A stretch of 64,000 nt of DNA. Source: Polyangiaceae bacterium. Its GTDB lineage: Bacteria > Myxococcota_A > Polyangia > Polyangiales > Polyangiaceae. The stretch spans positions 1 to 64,000 of the forward strand of contig JAFGIS010000515.1 of assembly GCA_016929495.1 (NCBI GenBank), written 5' to 3'. The translations under genes were made by a program, and so were the position numbers. The notes under the pieces are model-generated. The model was not told the origin of the DNA. It saw only the letters and a program-made list of their open reading frames with translations, and did not search any database. Position 1 is the first letter of the stretch. Every line of letters begins with the position of its first letter. Positions 24,918-34,087 of the stretch are shown in pieces.

Positions 24918-27632
24918 CTAGGTGCTGATTTCTTGCATGCAATTCTCGTTGCAGCCGTCGCCCGGCTTGTTGTTGCCGTCGTCGCACATCTCGAGCGGGA
25001 AGTCATCAATGTGACCGTCGCCGCAGTACGGGCCCCACTTGCACTCGGTCGTGCAGCCACCGTACGAGACCGACTCCGGCGGCTCGTTCTGGTCGCCGTA
25101 GTCGCACTGCTCACCCGCGGCCTCGTTTACGATGTAGTCGCCGCACTTGGGGTTGAGCAGGCACACCGACGAGCAGCCGCCGTTGTTGCCGTCGACGTTG
25201 TTGCCGTCGCCGTCGTCGCACTCCTCGACCTCGTCGATGTTGCCATCACCGCAGCGCGGGGGCGGTACACAGCCGGGCGCGCACTGCGGCAACACGGCTC
25301 CATAGTCGATCGTGGTGTTGGTGCCGTCGTCGCACACCTCGGGGCCATTGATGACGGCGTCGCCACAGAACGGGCCGAAAGTGCAGTCGGTCTTGCAGCC
25401 GCCGTACGCGGTGTCGTTGTTGTTCGGCCCGTCGTCGCACTCTTCCATCAAGGTCTTGACGCCGTCGCCGCACGTCGGACCGCACTGGGAGCGCTCGGTC
25501 TTGAAGCCGCCCATGGTCAGCTTGTAGTTCGAATCGCGGGGATGCCGATCAGCGTGGAACACGGCGATCTCGTAGGCATTGTTGGCCTTGAGCCTGAAGT
25601 TGCGATCCTCGACCGGATCGCCTTGGTTGCTCAGGGTCACGCTGCCGTCGAGCTGCATGTGCGTGCCGCCCAGGTCAACGGCCAGAATGCCGTTCACGAA
25701 CACCCAGACATCGTCATCGCCGAAGAAGCTCAGCTTCTCGCCGCCCTGATAGACGAAGATGTACCGGGCCTCGGTCGTGAAGTAGAAGTTGTGATCGGTA
25801 CCCTCGGCGTCCACCCGCTCGCCGTTGCCCTGATTCGCCAGAGGATCCCACTGGCTGCCTTCGCAGCCAGGCCAATCCTGCCAGTAGCCCCAGAGGTTGC
25901 ACATCTTCTCGGAGCTTGCCAGGTCGTCGACCGGGAAGAAACCCGCGGTGATGGGCACCCCGTCATCGATGTCATCGATCACAGTCCGCCCGTCGCTGCT
26001 CTCGAACACGTAGACCGAGCCGTTGCGCGTGAGCTCCAGCGTCGTCCTGACCGTTGCGTCTTCCGGGTGGGTGTTGCTGTACCACTCGGCGAACTTCTGC
26101 GGGCTCTCCATCATCTGCACGGAGCCTGAGATGACGTCGTGGCCGTCGGCGCCACCACCAAGATCCGCGTCCGAGCAGCTCTTGAGGATCCCGGTGTCAT
26201 CCCAGTCGGTGAACTGGCAGTCGCACGTCGTCTTGGTGCTGAGCAGCGGCTTGCCGAAGGGATCGAGCTCGGTTTGCACGAGCCCCGTGCACCACGGCGT
26301 GATGTCTTGCGCATAGTCCGGGCACTCGGCATCCTCCGGATCGCAGCTCGCGTTGGGTACGCAGCAGGTCTGCTCGCCGCCGATGCCGTTGGCGCCGTAG
26401 TAGAAGAAGTCCGGATGCCCGCCGGACTCGTTCTGCCCCTTGAAGTCGCGCGCGATGATCGGAACGATGAGGCAATCACCGCTGCTCTCCGTGCAGGGCT
26501 TGGTGTCCTCCTGAATGACCGGCGTGCAGCTGTTGCCTGGCTCGATCTTGCACTGGTCCGAGCAGCCGTCGGCGTTGGCGCGATTGCCGTCGTCGCACTC
26601 CTCGTCACCGAGCCTCATGCCGTCGCCGCAATACGAGGTGCACTCGTGCGTCGGGCCGCCCGTCGGGGGCGGTTCGCGGCACAACGGCTCGGGCGTGCAA
26701 GCGTTGGAGCAGCCCGTGCCATCGCCGTAGAATAGCCCATTCTTCTCGCCCAGGTCGCACATCTCGGTGCCTTCCTGCACGCCGTCGCCGCACACCGTGC
26801 TGGTGCAGGTGCTCGGCTCGCCCGTGCAGGTGTAGCCGACTTCCTTCATGCACGTCTTGGAGCAGCCATCGCCGTCGTTTTTGTTGTTGTCATCGCATTC
26901 TTCGATGCCCTGGAGGATCATGCCATCACCGCACTGCGGCGTGCAGGCGATGCCCGGCTTGCGGCAGATCCAGCCCACGTCGACGCTCATGCAGTTGCCC
27001 GCGCAGCCGTCGCCGTCGGTCGCGTTGCCGTCGTCGCAGATCTCGCCGCCTTCCACCTTGCCGTCGCCGCAGGTCACGGTCGACTTGCACGGTCCGCCGG
27101 TCTCCGGACAGTCCCAGTACGTGGCCTCGATTCGACACTTGAGCGAGCAGCCGTCACCTGCCGTCTGATTGCCGTCGTCACAGACCTCGACACCTTCGCG
27201 CACGCCATTGCCGCAGATGGGGACCGTGCAGGGCCCTCCCGCCGGAGGGCACACGGCGAACGGCTCGGCTTTGCAGCCGCCGGTACAGCCATCGCGGGGC
27301 GCACGGTTGCCGTCGTCGCATTGCTCGTCGGCTTGGTCGACGACGCCGTTGCCGCACGTGGGTCCCGCGTCCACCGTCGCTGGACACGGACCGTCGCACT
27401 CGGTCGGCGTATCGTCAGGCCCAGCGTCGGCCAGAACATTTCCGCCGCCGCCGCTGTGGCGCGCGCCGCCTCCGGTCATGCCGCCTGCACCGGTACCTCC
27501 GCCCGGGGTGGGCGACCCCGTGGCAGTTCCGTGAGGTGGTGCGCCTGACGAACAGTTGAGCACAACTGCCGAGAGGGCCACCACCGGTAGAAAAACCAAT
27601 ACACTAAGAACACTCGTTCGCTCGTGCGCCAT
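24918..27632 (-). CDS. Large Cys-rich lipoprotein: DUF4215-type repeats flanking a fibro-slime/PA14-like domain
   Basis: The 904-residue surface protein has an N-terminal signal (about 1-27, ending VVLNC, an imperfect lipobox) and a Gly/Ser/Thr-rich linker. About seven Cys repeats of the CGDGxxxxxExCDDGNxxxxDGCxxxC type follow (about 90-365; examples EQCDDGNRAPRDGC and EICDDGNATDGDGC). A globular domain then carries fibro-slime signatures: HPDFFYYGANGIGGEQ, ARYIFVYQGGEKLSFFGDDD, VWVFVNGILAVDLGGTHMQ, YEIAVFHADRH. Five more repeats end at MCDDGNNKPGDGCNENC. The fibro-slime domain was named in Dictyostelium and fibrobacter proteins; repeats of this type are very frequent in Myxococcota. An extracellular adhesion or matrix role is inferred. 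Two direct repeats lie in its promoter region. Confidence 0.9.
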   Translation of the reverse strand: MAHERTSVLSVLVFLPVVALSAVVLNCSSGAPPHGTATGSPTPGGGTGAGGMTGGGARHSGGGGNVLADAGPDDTPTECDGPCPATVDAGPTCGNGVVDQADEQCDDGNRAPRDGCTGGCKAEPFAVCPPAGGPCTVPICGNGVREGVEVCDDGNQTAGDGCSLKCRIEATYWDCPETGGPCKSTVTCGDGKVEGGEICDDGNATDGDGCAGNCMSVDVGWICRKPGIACTPQCGDGMILQGIEECDDNNKNDGDGCSKTCMKEVGYTCTGEPSTCTSTVCGDGVQEGTEMCDLGEKNGLFYGDGTGCSNACTPEPLCREPPPTGGPTHECTSYCGDGMRLGDEECDDGNRANADGCSDQCKIEPGNSCTPVIQEDTKPCTESSGDCLIVPIIARDFKGQNESGGHPDFFYYGANGIGGEQTCCVPNASCDPEDAECPDYAQDITPWCTGLVQTELDPFGKPLLSTKTTCDCQFTDWDDTGILKSCSDADLGGGADGHDVISGSVQMMESPQKFAEWYSNTHPEDATVRTTLELTRNGSVYVFESSDGRTVIDDIDDGVPITAGFFPVDDLASSEKMCNLWGYWQDWPGCEGSQWDPLANQGNGERVDAEGTDHNFYFTTEARYIFVYQGGEKLSFFGDDDVWVFVNGILAVDLGGTHMQLDGSVTLSNQGDPVEDRNFRLKANNAYEIAVFHADRHPRDSNYKLTMGGFKTERSQCGPTCGDGVKTLMEECDDGPNNNDTAYGGCKTDCTFGPFCGDAVINGPEVCDDGTNTTIDYGAVLPQCAPGCVPPPRCGDGNIDEVEECDDGDGNNVDGNNGGCSSVCLLNPKCGDYIVNEAAGEQCDYGDQNEPPESVSYGGCTTECKWGPYCGDGHIDDFPLEMCDDGNNKPGDGCNENCMQEIST

Positions 27633-27682
27633 CGCTCGCTCTCCAGGCTCCGATCCGCCGGTTCGTACGCGTACAGTCCTAC

Positions 27683-27713
27683 AATGGTAGCTTCAGGACA
27701 ACAAATGGTAGCT
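27683..27713. promoter_or_regulatory. Tandem 10-bp direct repeat upstream of the Cys-rich lipoprotein gene
   Basis: AATGGTAGCT occurs at 27683-27692 and again at 27704-27713, exactly 21 bp (two helical turns) apart. It lies about 50-80 bp before the start of the gene at 27632 (AGCTACCATT on its strand). This spacing is typical of a regulator binding two successive sites on one DNA face. No cognate regulator is visible. Confidence 0.55.
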
Positions 27714-28696
27714 CACAATGCTCCGCTTTGCAGCAGCCGTTTTGGGCCAAGCGACGCTCGGCGGTGCAGGTCGCCGCAGCCGCGACTCGCCTCCTGGGCA
27801 GCCGGGGTGGACAGCACGGGCTCGGAGGGCGGCCTGTGTCTGCAGACGAACAGGCAAGGCAGCATCCTCCGCTGAGAACAGACGAGCCCGCGGCCGCTGG
27901 CGAGGCCTCGGCAAACTGGAGCCTGCCCGAGTCGAGCTCGAAACCTGACCCGAGCGTCCAAGAGGCGTCATGCCCGACCGACTCCTTCGAAGCCCCCTGC
28001 GAGCGCGAAGACCGTAGAGGCGCTGACGCCGGAGCCCGGACAGCCGTGGCCATAGTCGCATCCGCAATTCAGAGTGGCTCCGAGGGTTCAATCTGGCTCA
28101 CGGTCGTCAGCACTCGCTGTCGAGACCAGGTCGCTGGGGGACTTCAACGCGACTTGCTTGCCAATTGACCTCGAGCGCGCGCTTGTGACCGCGCACAATG
28201 CCGAGCACTTGGCGGACGAGGCTCCCCGAAAGACTCTTGCCTACTCCGACGTGGCCGGCGACGGGCGCGCTTGTGACCGCGCACAATGCCCGGTACCGTC
28301 GGTAGGCCGAAGCCGCCACCCATGTACTTGATCGTGACGAGCGGGTGCAGGATCTTCCGCGGCTCGTCTCGATGCCAGGCCCCAAGTCAGCCGCGTGCCG
28401 GCCGGGTGCGAGTGACTCCTGATTCGACCCTTGAGACCAACACAGCCTCATCGCACACCCCCAACCGATCCGATACTCGTATTGCCCGCTCTTGTTCGAG
28501 TATTGCTGCGGAGGCGTGGTCGTGGGTGATTCCGCCAGGAAGGATTCCAAGGCCAGTGTCTCCAGGGAATGGCACTGAACGACCAACCCACTTGCCGCCT
28601 CAGACCAGGGGCCCTGGCCGCAGAATGCCGCTGCTCCGCCCGCGTCGAGGCCGCCGGGTATCGTGGCGAGCCGCCGAGACACAACCCCTACGCCCA
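27714..28696. other. Gene-poor kilobase, no gene supported
   Basis: Open frames exist on both strands (for example minus 28387-28575, starting MPFPGDTGLGILPGGI) but none has a family signature, good codon bias or a ribosome-binding site. The base composition is less GC-biased than in flanking genes. A 26-nt direct repeat is present inside. The region may be the remains of a lost or mobile gene, but no transposase or terminal repeat is recognisable. Confidence 0.45.
28177..28290. repeat. Two copies of a 26-nt direct repeat, 88 bp apart
   Basis: The identical 26 bases starting GCGCGCTTGTGACC and ending GCGCACAATGCC are found at 28177-28202 and 28265-28290. With only two copies and a 62-nt gap they are not a CRISPR array. 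They may be a duplicated binding site or a scar of a recombination event. Confidence 0.65.
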
Positions 28697-29356
28697 TCAC
28701 CACGCTTCGACTCGCCAACCGCGTCGGCTGGCCAAGCGGCGAAGCCGGGCGTCGGGATTGACCGCTACGGGCACTCCGACGCGCTCGAGGAGCGGCAGAT
28801 CCGTGACGCTGTCCGTGTAGAGCGTGGCCTCTTCGAGTCGAAAACCACATCGATGTGCGAGCCTCCCCACTCGCTCGACCTTGCCCATTCCGAAGCAGAT
28901 CGGCCTGACGAGCTGCCCCGTGAGCCTCCCGGATGCGTCGATCTCCAGCTCGGTGCACACCACATGTTCAATCTCGAGCTCACGGGCGAGCGGCTGTGCC
29001 GCGTAGGCCGTGGTTCCGGTCACCAGGGCCACCAGATCACCCTGCTCGCGGTGCCGACGAACGGCTTCGCGTCCGCCTCGCGTCACCAGTGGCAACACGT
29101 ACTCGGCAAACCATGGTTCGCACAACTCGCGCAGCCCCGCGTCACTCTCACCGTGGAACACCCGAAGGGCTAGCTCGGCCGTGCGCGGCGCGTCGATCAC
29201 ACCCAGGGTGTACTGTAGCATCCACCATGCGACTCGCAGCGTCTCGTGCCATGGCGCACGGCCGGTGTCTCGACGATAGCGCGCAAAGAGCGTGGCGGTG
29301 TCTTTCTTGACCAGAGTCCGATCCATGTCGAACAGCGCGGCCTTCACAGCGGACAT
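28697..29356 (-). CDS. HAD-superfamily phosphatase (subfamily IB, SerB-like)
   Basis: The 219-residue enzyme has the HAD motifs in order: FDMDRTL (nucleophile Asp10, acid/base Asp12), LVTGTTAYAAQPLA (motif II Thr), and YTDSVTDLPLL (motif IV). The IB subfamily includes phosphoserine and related small-molecule phosphatases; WHETLRVAWWMLQYTLG forms the cap. Its start region is divergent from hrpB. The exact substrate is unknown. Confidence 0.88.
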   Translation of the reverse strand: MSAVKAALFDMDRTLVKKDTATLFARYRRDTGRAPWHETLRVAWWMLQYTLGVIDAPRTAELALRVFHGESDAGLRELCEPWFAEYVLPLVTRGGREAVRRHREQGDLVALVTGTTAYAAQPLARELEIEHVVCTELEIDASGRLTGQLVRPICFGMGKVERVGRLAHRCGFRLEEATLYTDSVTDLPLLERVGVPVAVNPDARLRRLASRRGWRVEAW

Positions 29357-29470
29357 ACCCTGAGTGGATCAGCGACGGTGGCCTCGGCATTGTGCCCGAA
29401 TTCTTCGAAGTCCGCGAGGCCGGAAGCGAGGGCACCCGGGAGAACCCTGGACGGCGCGCCTGCTGGGTGC

Positions 29471-32053
29471 ATGCTTGTCCGCCCGGTGTCCCGCGAACCA
29501 TTGCCCATCGACGCGCTGCTCGAACAGATCGTCCAAACCCTGCGTGACTCGCGGGCGCTGGTGCTCCGAGCCGATCCAGGCGCCGGCAAGACGACGCGGG
29601 TTCCCCCTGCGCTGCTCGAGGCCAGGCTTGCCGGCAATGGTGAGATACTCGTTGCCGAGCCACGCCGGCTAGCCGCGCGACTCGCAGCCGACCGCGTGGC
29701 CTCCGAGCTCGGACAGACCGTGGGCGAAACGGTCGGCTACAGCGTGCGGTTCGAAGAGGTCGCATCGGCGCGAACCCGGCTGCGCTATGTGACGGACGGG
29801 GTGCTGCTGCGGCGTCTGATCGCTGATCCACTGCTCCGTGGGGTCGGGCTCGTCGTGCTCGACGAGCTGCACGAGCGGCAACTCGGCATCGACGTCGCGC
29901 TGGCTCTGCTGCACAGGGCGTGCCGCCACGGCAGACCCGACCTGCGGCTGGTCGCCATGAGCGCAACGCTCGAGGCCCAGGGCGTGGCTCGATTCTTGGG
30001 TGATTGCCCGGTGCTCTCGAGCCCCGGCCGACGCTTCCCGCTGCAAGTGGAGCATCTGTCCAAGCCCGACGACCGTCCGCTCGAGCGTCAGGTGGCCGGC
30101 GCGATCCGCAGGCTGGTGCAGCGCAACAGCCACGGCGACATTCTGGCCTTTCTGCCCGGCGCCTCCGAGATCCGGCGCACCGCGGCCGCACTCGAACCAT
30201 GGGCCCAGGAGCAGCAGCTGCTCGTGGTCGCGCTGCATGGGGCGCTGCCCGTGGCGGAGCAGGCCACCGCGATACGCCCGTCCAGCCAGCGCAAGGTCGT
30301 TCTTTCGACGAACGTAGCGGAATCCTCGGTGACCGTGCCGGGGATCGTCGCCGTGGTCGATTCCGGCCTGGCGCGCGTCTCCCGCCATCGTCCGTACAGT
30401 GGCCTGCCGACGCTGCTGGTCGAGCCCATCAGTCGGGCTTCGGCGGAGCAGCGTGCCGGGCGTGCCGGACGCACGGGCCCGGGCCACGTGCTGCGGCTGT
30501 ACACGTCCGCCGATCTGGCGCGGCGCCCTGAATACGACCAGCCGGAGCTGTTGCGGGCGGATCTATCGGAGATGCTGCTTGTCTTGCACGGGGCAGGCGT
30601 CCGAAACACCCGTGAGCTCGACTGGCTCGATCGTCCCCCGGAAGGCGCCGTCGCTGCAGCGGAGCAACTGCTCTCGGTCCTGGGAGCCGTCGGGCCCGGC
30701 GGTGAGCTCACGCAGGTCGGCCGGCGCATGCTCAGGTTTCCACTGCACCCGCGGCTCGCCCGGATCGTGGTGGAGGGCGAGCGCCGGGGCGACGGGCCGA
30801 CGGCCTGCCGCGTTGCCGCGCTGCTCGGTGAACGTGACATACGACGCTCCGCGCGGGTCGCGTTCGGAGCCGAGCGCGCCCAGCGCGCAGTGCATACGAG
30901 CCGTTCGGACGTCGTCGACCTCGTCGAGGCCTATGAGCTGGCAGAGCTCGAGGGCTTCCGGCCGCAAGCAGTGCACGCGCTCGAACTCGACCGGGCCGCA
31001 GTCCACTCTGTGCGCCGAAGCGTCCGTCAGCTCGAGCGGCTGACGAGCCCTCCGTCTTCTGCGCGCCCGGACCTCGACGAGCTGGTGGGACTCGCCGTTC
31101 TCGCTGGTTTCCCGGACCGACTCACCAAGCGTCGTCAGCGGGGCCAGAGCGATCTCGTGCTCTCGAGCGGCGAACTCGCGCGCCTGGCGGACTCGAGCGC
31201 GGTTCGCGACGCCATGTTCATGGTCGCCATCGACGCAGAGCAGCACGCGCCAGCGGGGCGCCGCGGCTTTCCTTGGGTCCGCCTCGCCAGTCAAGTCGAG
31301 CCAGAGTGGCTCGTCGAAGTCTGCCCCGATCTGCTCGAGGAATACGATGAGCTCGTGCTCGATCGAAATAGCGGACGAGTCGAGCGCTCGCGCCGCCTGC
31401 AGGTTGGCTCGGTGCTGCTCGAAGAGACCCGCGCCGCGGCCGAGCCTTCCGACGAGGTTTCGGCAGTGCTCGTGCGCGCAGCCTCGGCGGCCGGCGCGCG
31501 AAGCGCAGCTCAACAAGGGCTGCTCGTCTCGCTGTTCGCGCGTGCGGACCTGCTGCGCCGGAGCATGCCCGAGCTCGACGTACCCGAGCTCGACGAGAGC
31601 GCCGTCGACCGGATCCTGCCCACCGTAGCAGCAGGCCTCGCGGATCTGGAGCAGCTCCGGCGCGTCGACCTGGCGTCGGCTTTGGTCGCGACGCTCGCAC
31701 CCGAGCAGCAGGCGGCGCTCTGCCGCCACGCTCCCGATCACCTGCGTCTGCCCGGTGGTCGGCAGCTCACGATCCACTACGAGCTCGGCGCCACGCCCTG
31801 GGTGGCGTCGCGTATCCAGGACTTCTTCGGCATGACCGAGACGCCCCGGCTTTGCGACGGACGCGTCGCGCTGGTCCTGCACCTGTTGGCTCCGAGCCAG
31901 CGGCCGGTCCAGGTGACCGCCGAGCTCGGCGGTTTCTGGCAGCGACACTACCCCACCCTGCGACGCCAGTTGATGCGTCGCTACCCCAAACACGCTTGGC
32001 CCGAAGATCCCGCACATGCGCTGCCGCCAGCCCCACGGCAGCGGAGACGTTGA
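29471..32053 (+). CDS. hrpB: HrpB-type ATP-dependent DEAH-box helicase
   Basis: The 860-residue DExH helicase has P-loop DPGAGKTTR (about 35-43), DELH in VVLDELHERQLG, SAT in VAMSATLEAQGV, motif V LSTNVAESSVTVPGI and motif VI QRAGRAGRTGPG. The HrpB-specific C-terminal domain ends with LGATPWVASRIQDFFGM and FWQRHYPTLRRQLMRRYPKH-type sequence. I use the ATG at 29471; the frame is open 225 bp further but that part is non-homologous and overlaps the HAD gene's start. The role of HrpB (RNA metabolism) is not firmly known. It converges on trpA. Confidence 0.93.
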   Translation: MLVRPVSREPLPIDALLEQIVQTLRDSRALVLRADPGAGKTTRVPPALLEARLAGNGEILVAEPRRLAARLAADRVASELGQTVGETVGYSVRFEEVASARTRLRYVTDGVLLRRLIADPLLRGVGLVVLDELHERQLGIDVALALLHRACRHGRPDLRLVAMSATLEAQGVARFLGDCPVLSSPGRRFPLQVEHLSKPDDRPLERQVAGAIRRLVQRNSHGDILAFLPGASEIRRTAAALEPWAQEQQLLVVALHGALPVAEQATAIRPSSQRKVVLSTNVAESSVTVPGIVAVVDSGLARVSRHRPYSGLPTLLVEPISRASAEQRAGRAGRTGPGHVLRLYTSADLARRPEYDQPELLRADLSEMLLVLHGAGVRNTRELDWLDRPPEGAVAAAEQLLSVLGAVGPGGELTQVGRRMLRFPLHPRLARIVVEGERRGDGPTACRVAALLGERDIRRSARVAFGAERAQRAVHTSRSDVVDLVEAYELAELEGFRPQAVHALELDRAAVHSVRRSVRQLERLTSPPSSARPDLDELVGLAVLAGFPDRLTKRRQRGQSDLVLSSGELARLADSSAVRDAMFMVAIDAEQHAPAGRRGFPWVRLASQVEPEWLVEVCPDLLEEYDELVLDRNSGRVERSRRLQVGSVLLEETRAAAEPSDEVSAVLVRAASAAGARSAAQQGLLVSLFARADLLRRSMPELDVPELDESAVDRILPTVAAGLADLEQLRRVDLASALVATLAPEQQAALCRHAPDHLRLPGGRQLTIHYELGATPWVASRIQDFFGMTETPRLCDGRVALVLHLLAPSQRPVQVTAELGGFWQRHYPTLRRQLMRRYPKHAWPEDPAHALPPAPRQRRR

Positions 32054-32106
32054 CGGGCTACGGTCCCCCCGGGTTGCCTGGACGAACCCCCGGTACGCAA
32101 GAAGGG

Positions 32107-32868
32107 TCAGCGCAGAGAGCGCAGAAACGGCCCGACGCTCCGAGCGCCCGACTGCTCCACGCGGCGCAGCGTCTCGGTGCCGATCACCGCGATGTCCGCC
32201 TTGCCCCGGAGAAAGTCCACATCCTCGCGCTGCCGGACCCCGAACCCCACGGCGAGCGGCAGTGAGGTGGCGCGACGGCAGCGCTCGAGATACTCCGACA
32301 GGGACCGTGAGAACGTCGTCGCGTCGCCGGTTACTCCTTTGCGCGCCACACAGTAGATGAACCCTCGCGCACGCTGAGCGATGAGATCCAGTCGACGCTC
32401 GCTGCTTCTCGGCGAGTAGATGAAAATGGGCGCGAGCGCCTGGCGGTCCATAGCGTCGAGGTACTCGGAGCCCTCCTCGGGAGGAAGGTCAGGGACGATC
32501 GCCCCCACAAAACCCGTGTCGCGCAGTTTCGCGACGAAGCCCTCGACCCCGTACTTGAAGAGGATGTTGTAGTAGCTCATGACCAGTAGGGGCACCGGAA
32601 AGCGGCGCGCGACCTGGGCCCCAAACTCGAGGCAGCGCGCAACGGTCGCGCCGCTCTCGAGCGCTTTCTGGTTCGCGTGCACAATCACCGGGCCGTCCGC
32701 GATGGGCTCGGAAAAGGGTATCTGCATTTCGATGAGATCCACACCCGCCTCGACCATGGCCTCAACGACACGCAGGCCCTCGTCGAAGCTCGGGTAGCCT
32801 GCGACGATGTGCGTCATCAGCAGGATCTCTCTTTGTCGCCGAAGCGCCCGGATCGTTTGCTCAAGCAC
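32107..32868 (-). CDS. trpA: Tryptophan synthase alpha chain
   Basis: TIM-barrel subunit that splits indole-3-glycerol phosphate to indole. The catalytic pair is present: Glu47 (LIEMQIPFSEP) and Asp58 (IADGP). FSEP replaces the more usual FSDP. VMSYYNILFKYGVEGF and FIYCVARKGVTG cover the phosphate-side loops. The GTG at 32868 overlaps the trpB stop by eight bases and gives 253 residues; an ORF start at 32916 would intrude into trpB. It forms a gntR-trpB-trpA operon. Confidence 0.93.
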   Translation of the reverse strand: MLEQTIRALRRQREILLMTHIVAGYPSFDEGLRVVEAMVEAGVDLIEMQIPFSEPIADGPVIVHANQKALESGATVARCLEFGAQVARRFPVPLLVMSYYNILFKYGVEGFVAKLRDTGFVGAIVPDLPPEEGSEYLDAMDRQALAPIFIYSPRSSERRLDLIAQRARGFIYCVARKGVTGDATTFSRSLSEYLERCRRATSLPLAVGFGVRQREDVDFLRGKADIAVIGTETLRRVEQSGARSVGPFLRSLR

Positions 32869-34087
32869 CGTAGTCCTCCGCCTTGTTTCGAATGAACGTC
32901 TTCCATTCGGGGTCATCGAACGCCTCGGCGACGGTGAAGATGTCCTTGTCGCCGCGTCCCGACTGGTTGATGAGGATCACCTGGTCGCCCGACAGAGTGG
33001 GTGCCTCCTTGAACGCCCGCGCGAACGCGTGCGCAGACTCCAAGGCCGGAATGAGTCCCTCCTTGCGGGCGGTGAGCGCGAGGGCCTGCACCACTTCCCG
33101 GTCCGTTGCGGCCTCGAACCGGACTCTTTTGGTTCTGTGGTAGTGGGCGAGAATGGGCGATACTCCAACGTAGTCGAGGCCCGCAGCGACGCTGTGCGTC
33201 GGCCGCATTTGGCCGTCCGCGTTCTGCAGGAAATAGGTCTTGTAGCCCTGGGCCACTCCGACGCTCGCGTCACGGCTGGCGAGCCTCGCCGCATGCTGGC
33301 CTGTTTCCAACCCGTGACCTGCGGCCTCGACGCCCACGAGCTCGACGGGATCCTCCAGGAAGCCGGAGAAGACGCCGAGCGCGTTCGAGCCCCCACCCAC
33401 GCACGCGTAGACGCGTGCCGGCAAACGCGCGGTTGCCTCGAGCAGCTGCCGGCGCGCCTCCAGGCCCACGATCGACTGGAAATAGCTGACCATCTCCGGA
33501 AACGGATGCGGGCCACACGCGGTACCGAGCACATAGTGCGTCTGGTCCATGCTCGAGACCCAGTCCCGAAACGCCTCGTTGATCGCATCCTTCAAGGTGC
33601 GGGACCCCTCGTTCACGGGAACGACCTGTGCGCCGAGGCGCTCCATCCAGAACACGTTCGGCCGCTGCCGCTCGACGTCGACCGCTCCCATGTAGACGCT
33701 GCATTCGAGGCCGAACTTGGCAGCCATCGTCGCCGTCGCCACGCCGTGTTGTCCAGCCCCGGTCTCGGCGATCACCCGCGACTTGCCCATGCGGCGAACC
33801 AACAACCCCTGCCCCATCACGTTGTTCAGCTTGTGGGCGCCCGTGTGGTTCAGATCCTCTCGCTTGATGTATATCCGTGCACCTCCGAAATGGCGGGTCA
33901 GGTTCTCCGCGTACGTCAGAGGCGTGGGGCGGCAGGAGTAGCTCGACATGAGCGCCTCGTATTGGGCCCAGAAGCTCGGGTCGCTGCGCGCCGCGTCGAA
34001 GGCACGAGTGAGCTCGTCGAAGGTGGCAACGAGCACCTCGGGCACGAAGGCCCCACCGAAGTCCGAGTAGTATCCGCGTCGCGTCAT
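32861..34087 (-). CDS. trpB: Tryptophan synthase beta chain
   Basis: PLP enzyme that condenses indole with serine. The 408-residue protein has the PLP lysine in HTGAHKLNN (Lys86), ETGAGQHGVATA, and the phosphate loop CVGGGSNALG. The ATG at 34087 overlaps the gntR stop (ATGA), giving MTRRGYYSDFGGAFVPEVL, the normal TrpB start. The frame stays open to 34141 only inside gntR. Coupled translation with gntR upstream and trpA downstream suggests one regulated unit, separate from other trp genes, none of which is in the window. Confidence 0.95.
   Translation of the reverse strand: MTRRGYYSDFGGAFVPEVLVATFDELTRAFDAARSDPSFWAQYEALMSSYSCRPTPLTYAENLTRHFGGARIYIKREDLNHTGAHKLNNVMGQGLLVRRMGKSRVIAETGAGQHGVATATMAAKFGLECSVYMGAVDVERQRPNVFWMERLGAQVVPVNEGSRTLKDAINEAFRDWVSSMDQTHYVLGTACGPHPFPEMVSYFQSIVGLEARRQLLEATARLPARVYACVGGGSNALGVFSGFLEDPVELVGVEAAGHGLETGQHAARLASRDASVGVAQGYKTYFLQNADGQMRPTHSVAAGLDYVGVSPILAHYHRTKRVRFEAATDREVVQALALTARKEGLIPALESAHAFARAFKEAPTLSGDQVILINQSGRGDKDIFTVAEAFDDPEWKTFIRNKAEDYGA

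Noticed and set aside
28177-28290. CRISPR array
   Set aside because: Only two repeats with a 62-nt gap and no cas genes nearby.
28107-29173. Long frames on both strands over 28.1-29.2 kb as possible transposase or retron genes
   Set aside because: No catalytic motif, terminal repeats or coding character; the right part is antisense to the HAD phosphatase gene.
32690-32740. Loss of the catalytic Asp in TrpA (FSEP instead of FSDP)
   Set aside because: The catalytic residue is the Asp of ADGP, which is present; the FSEP change is at a neighbouring, non-catalytic position.
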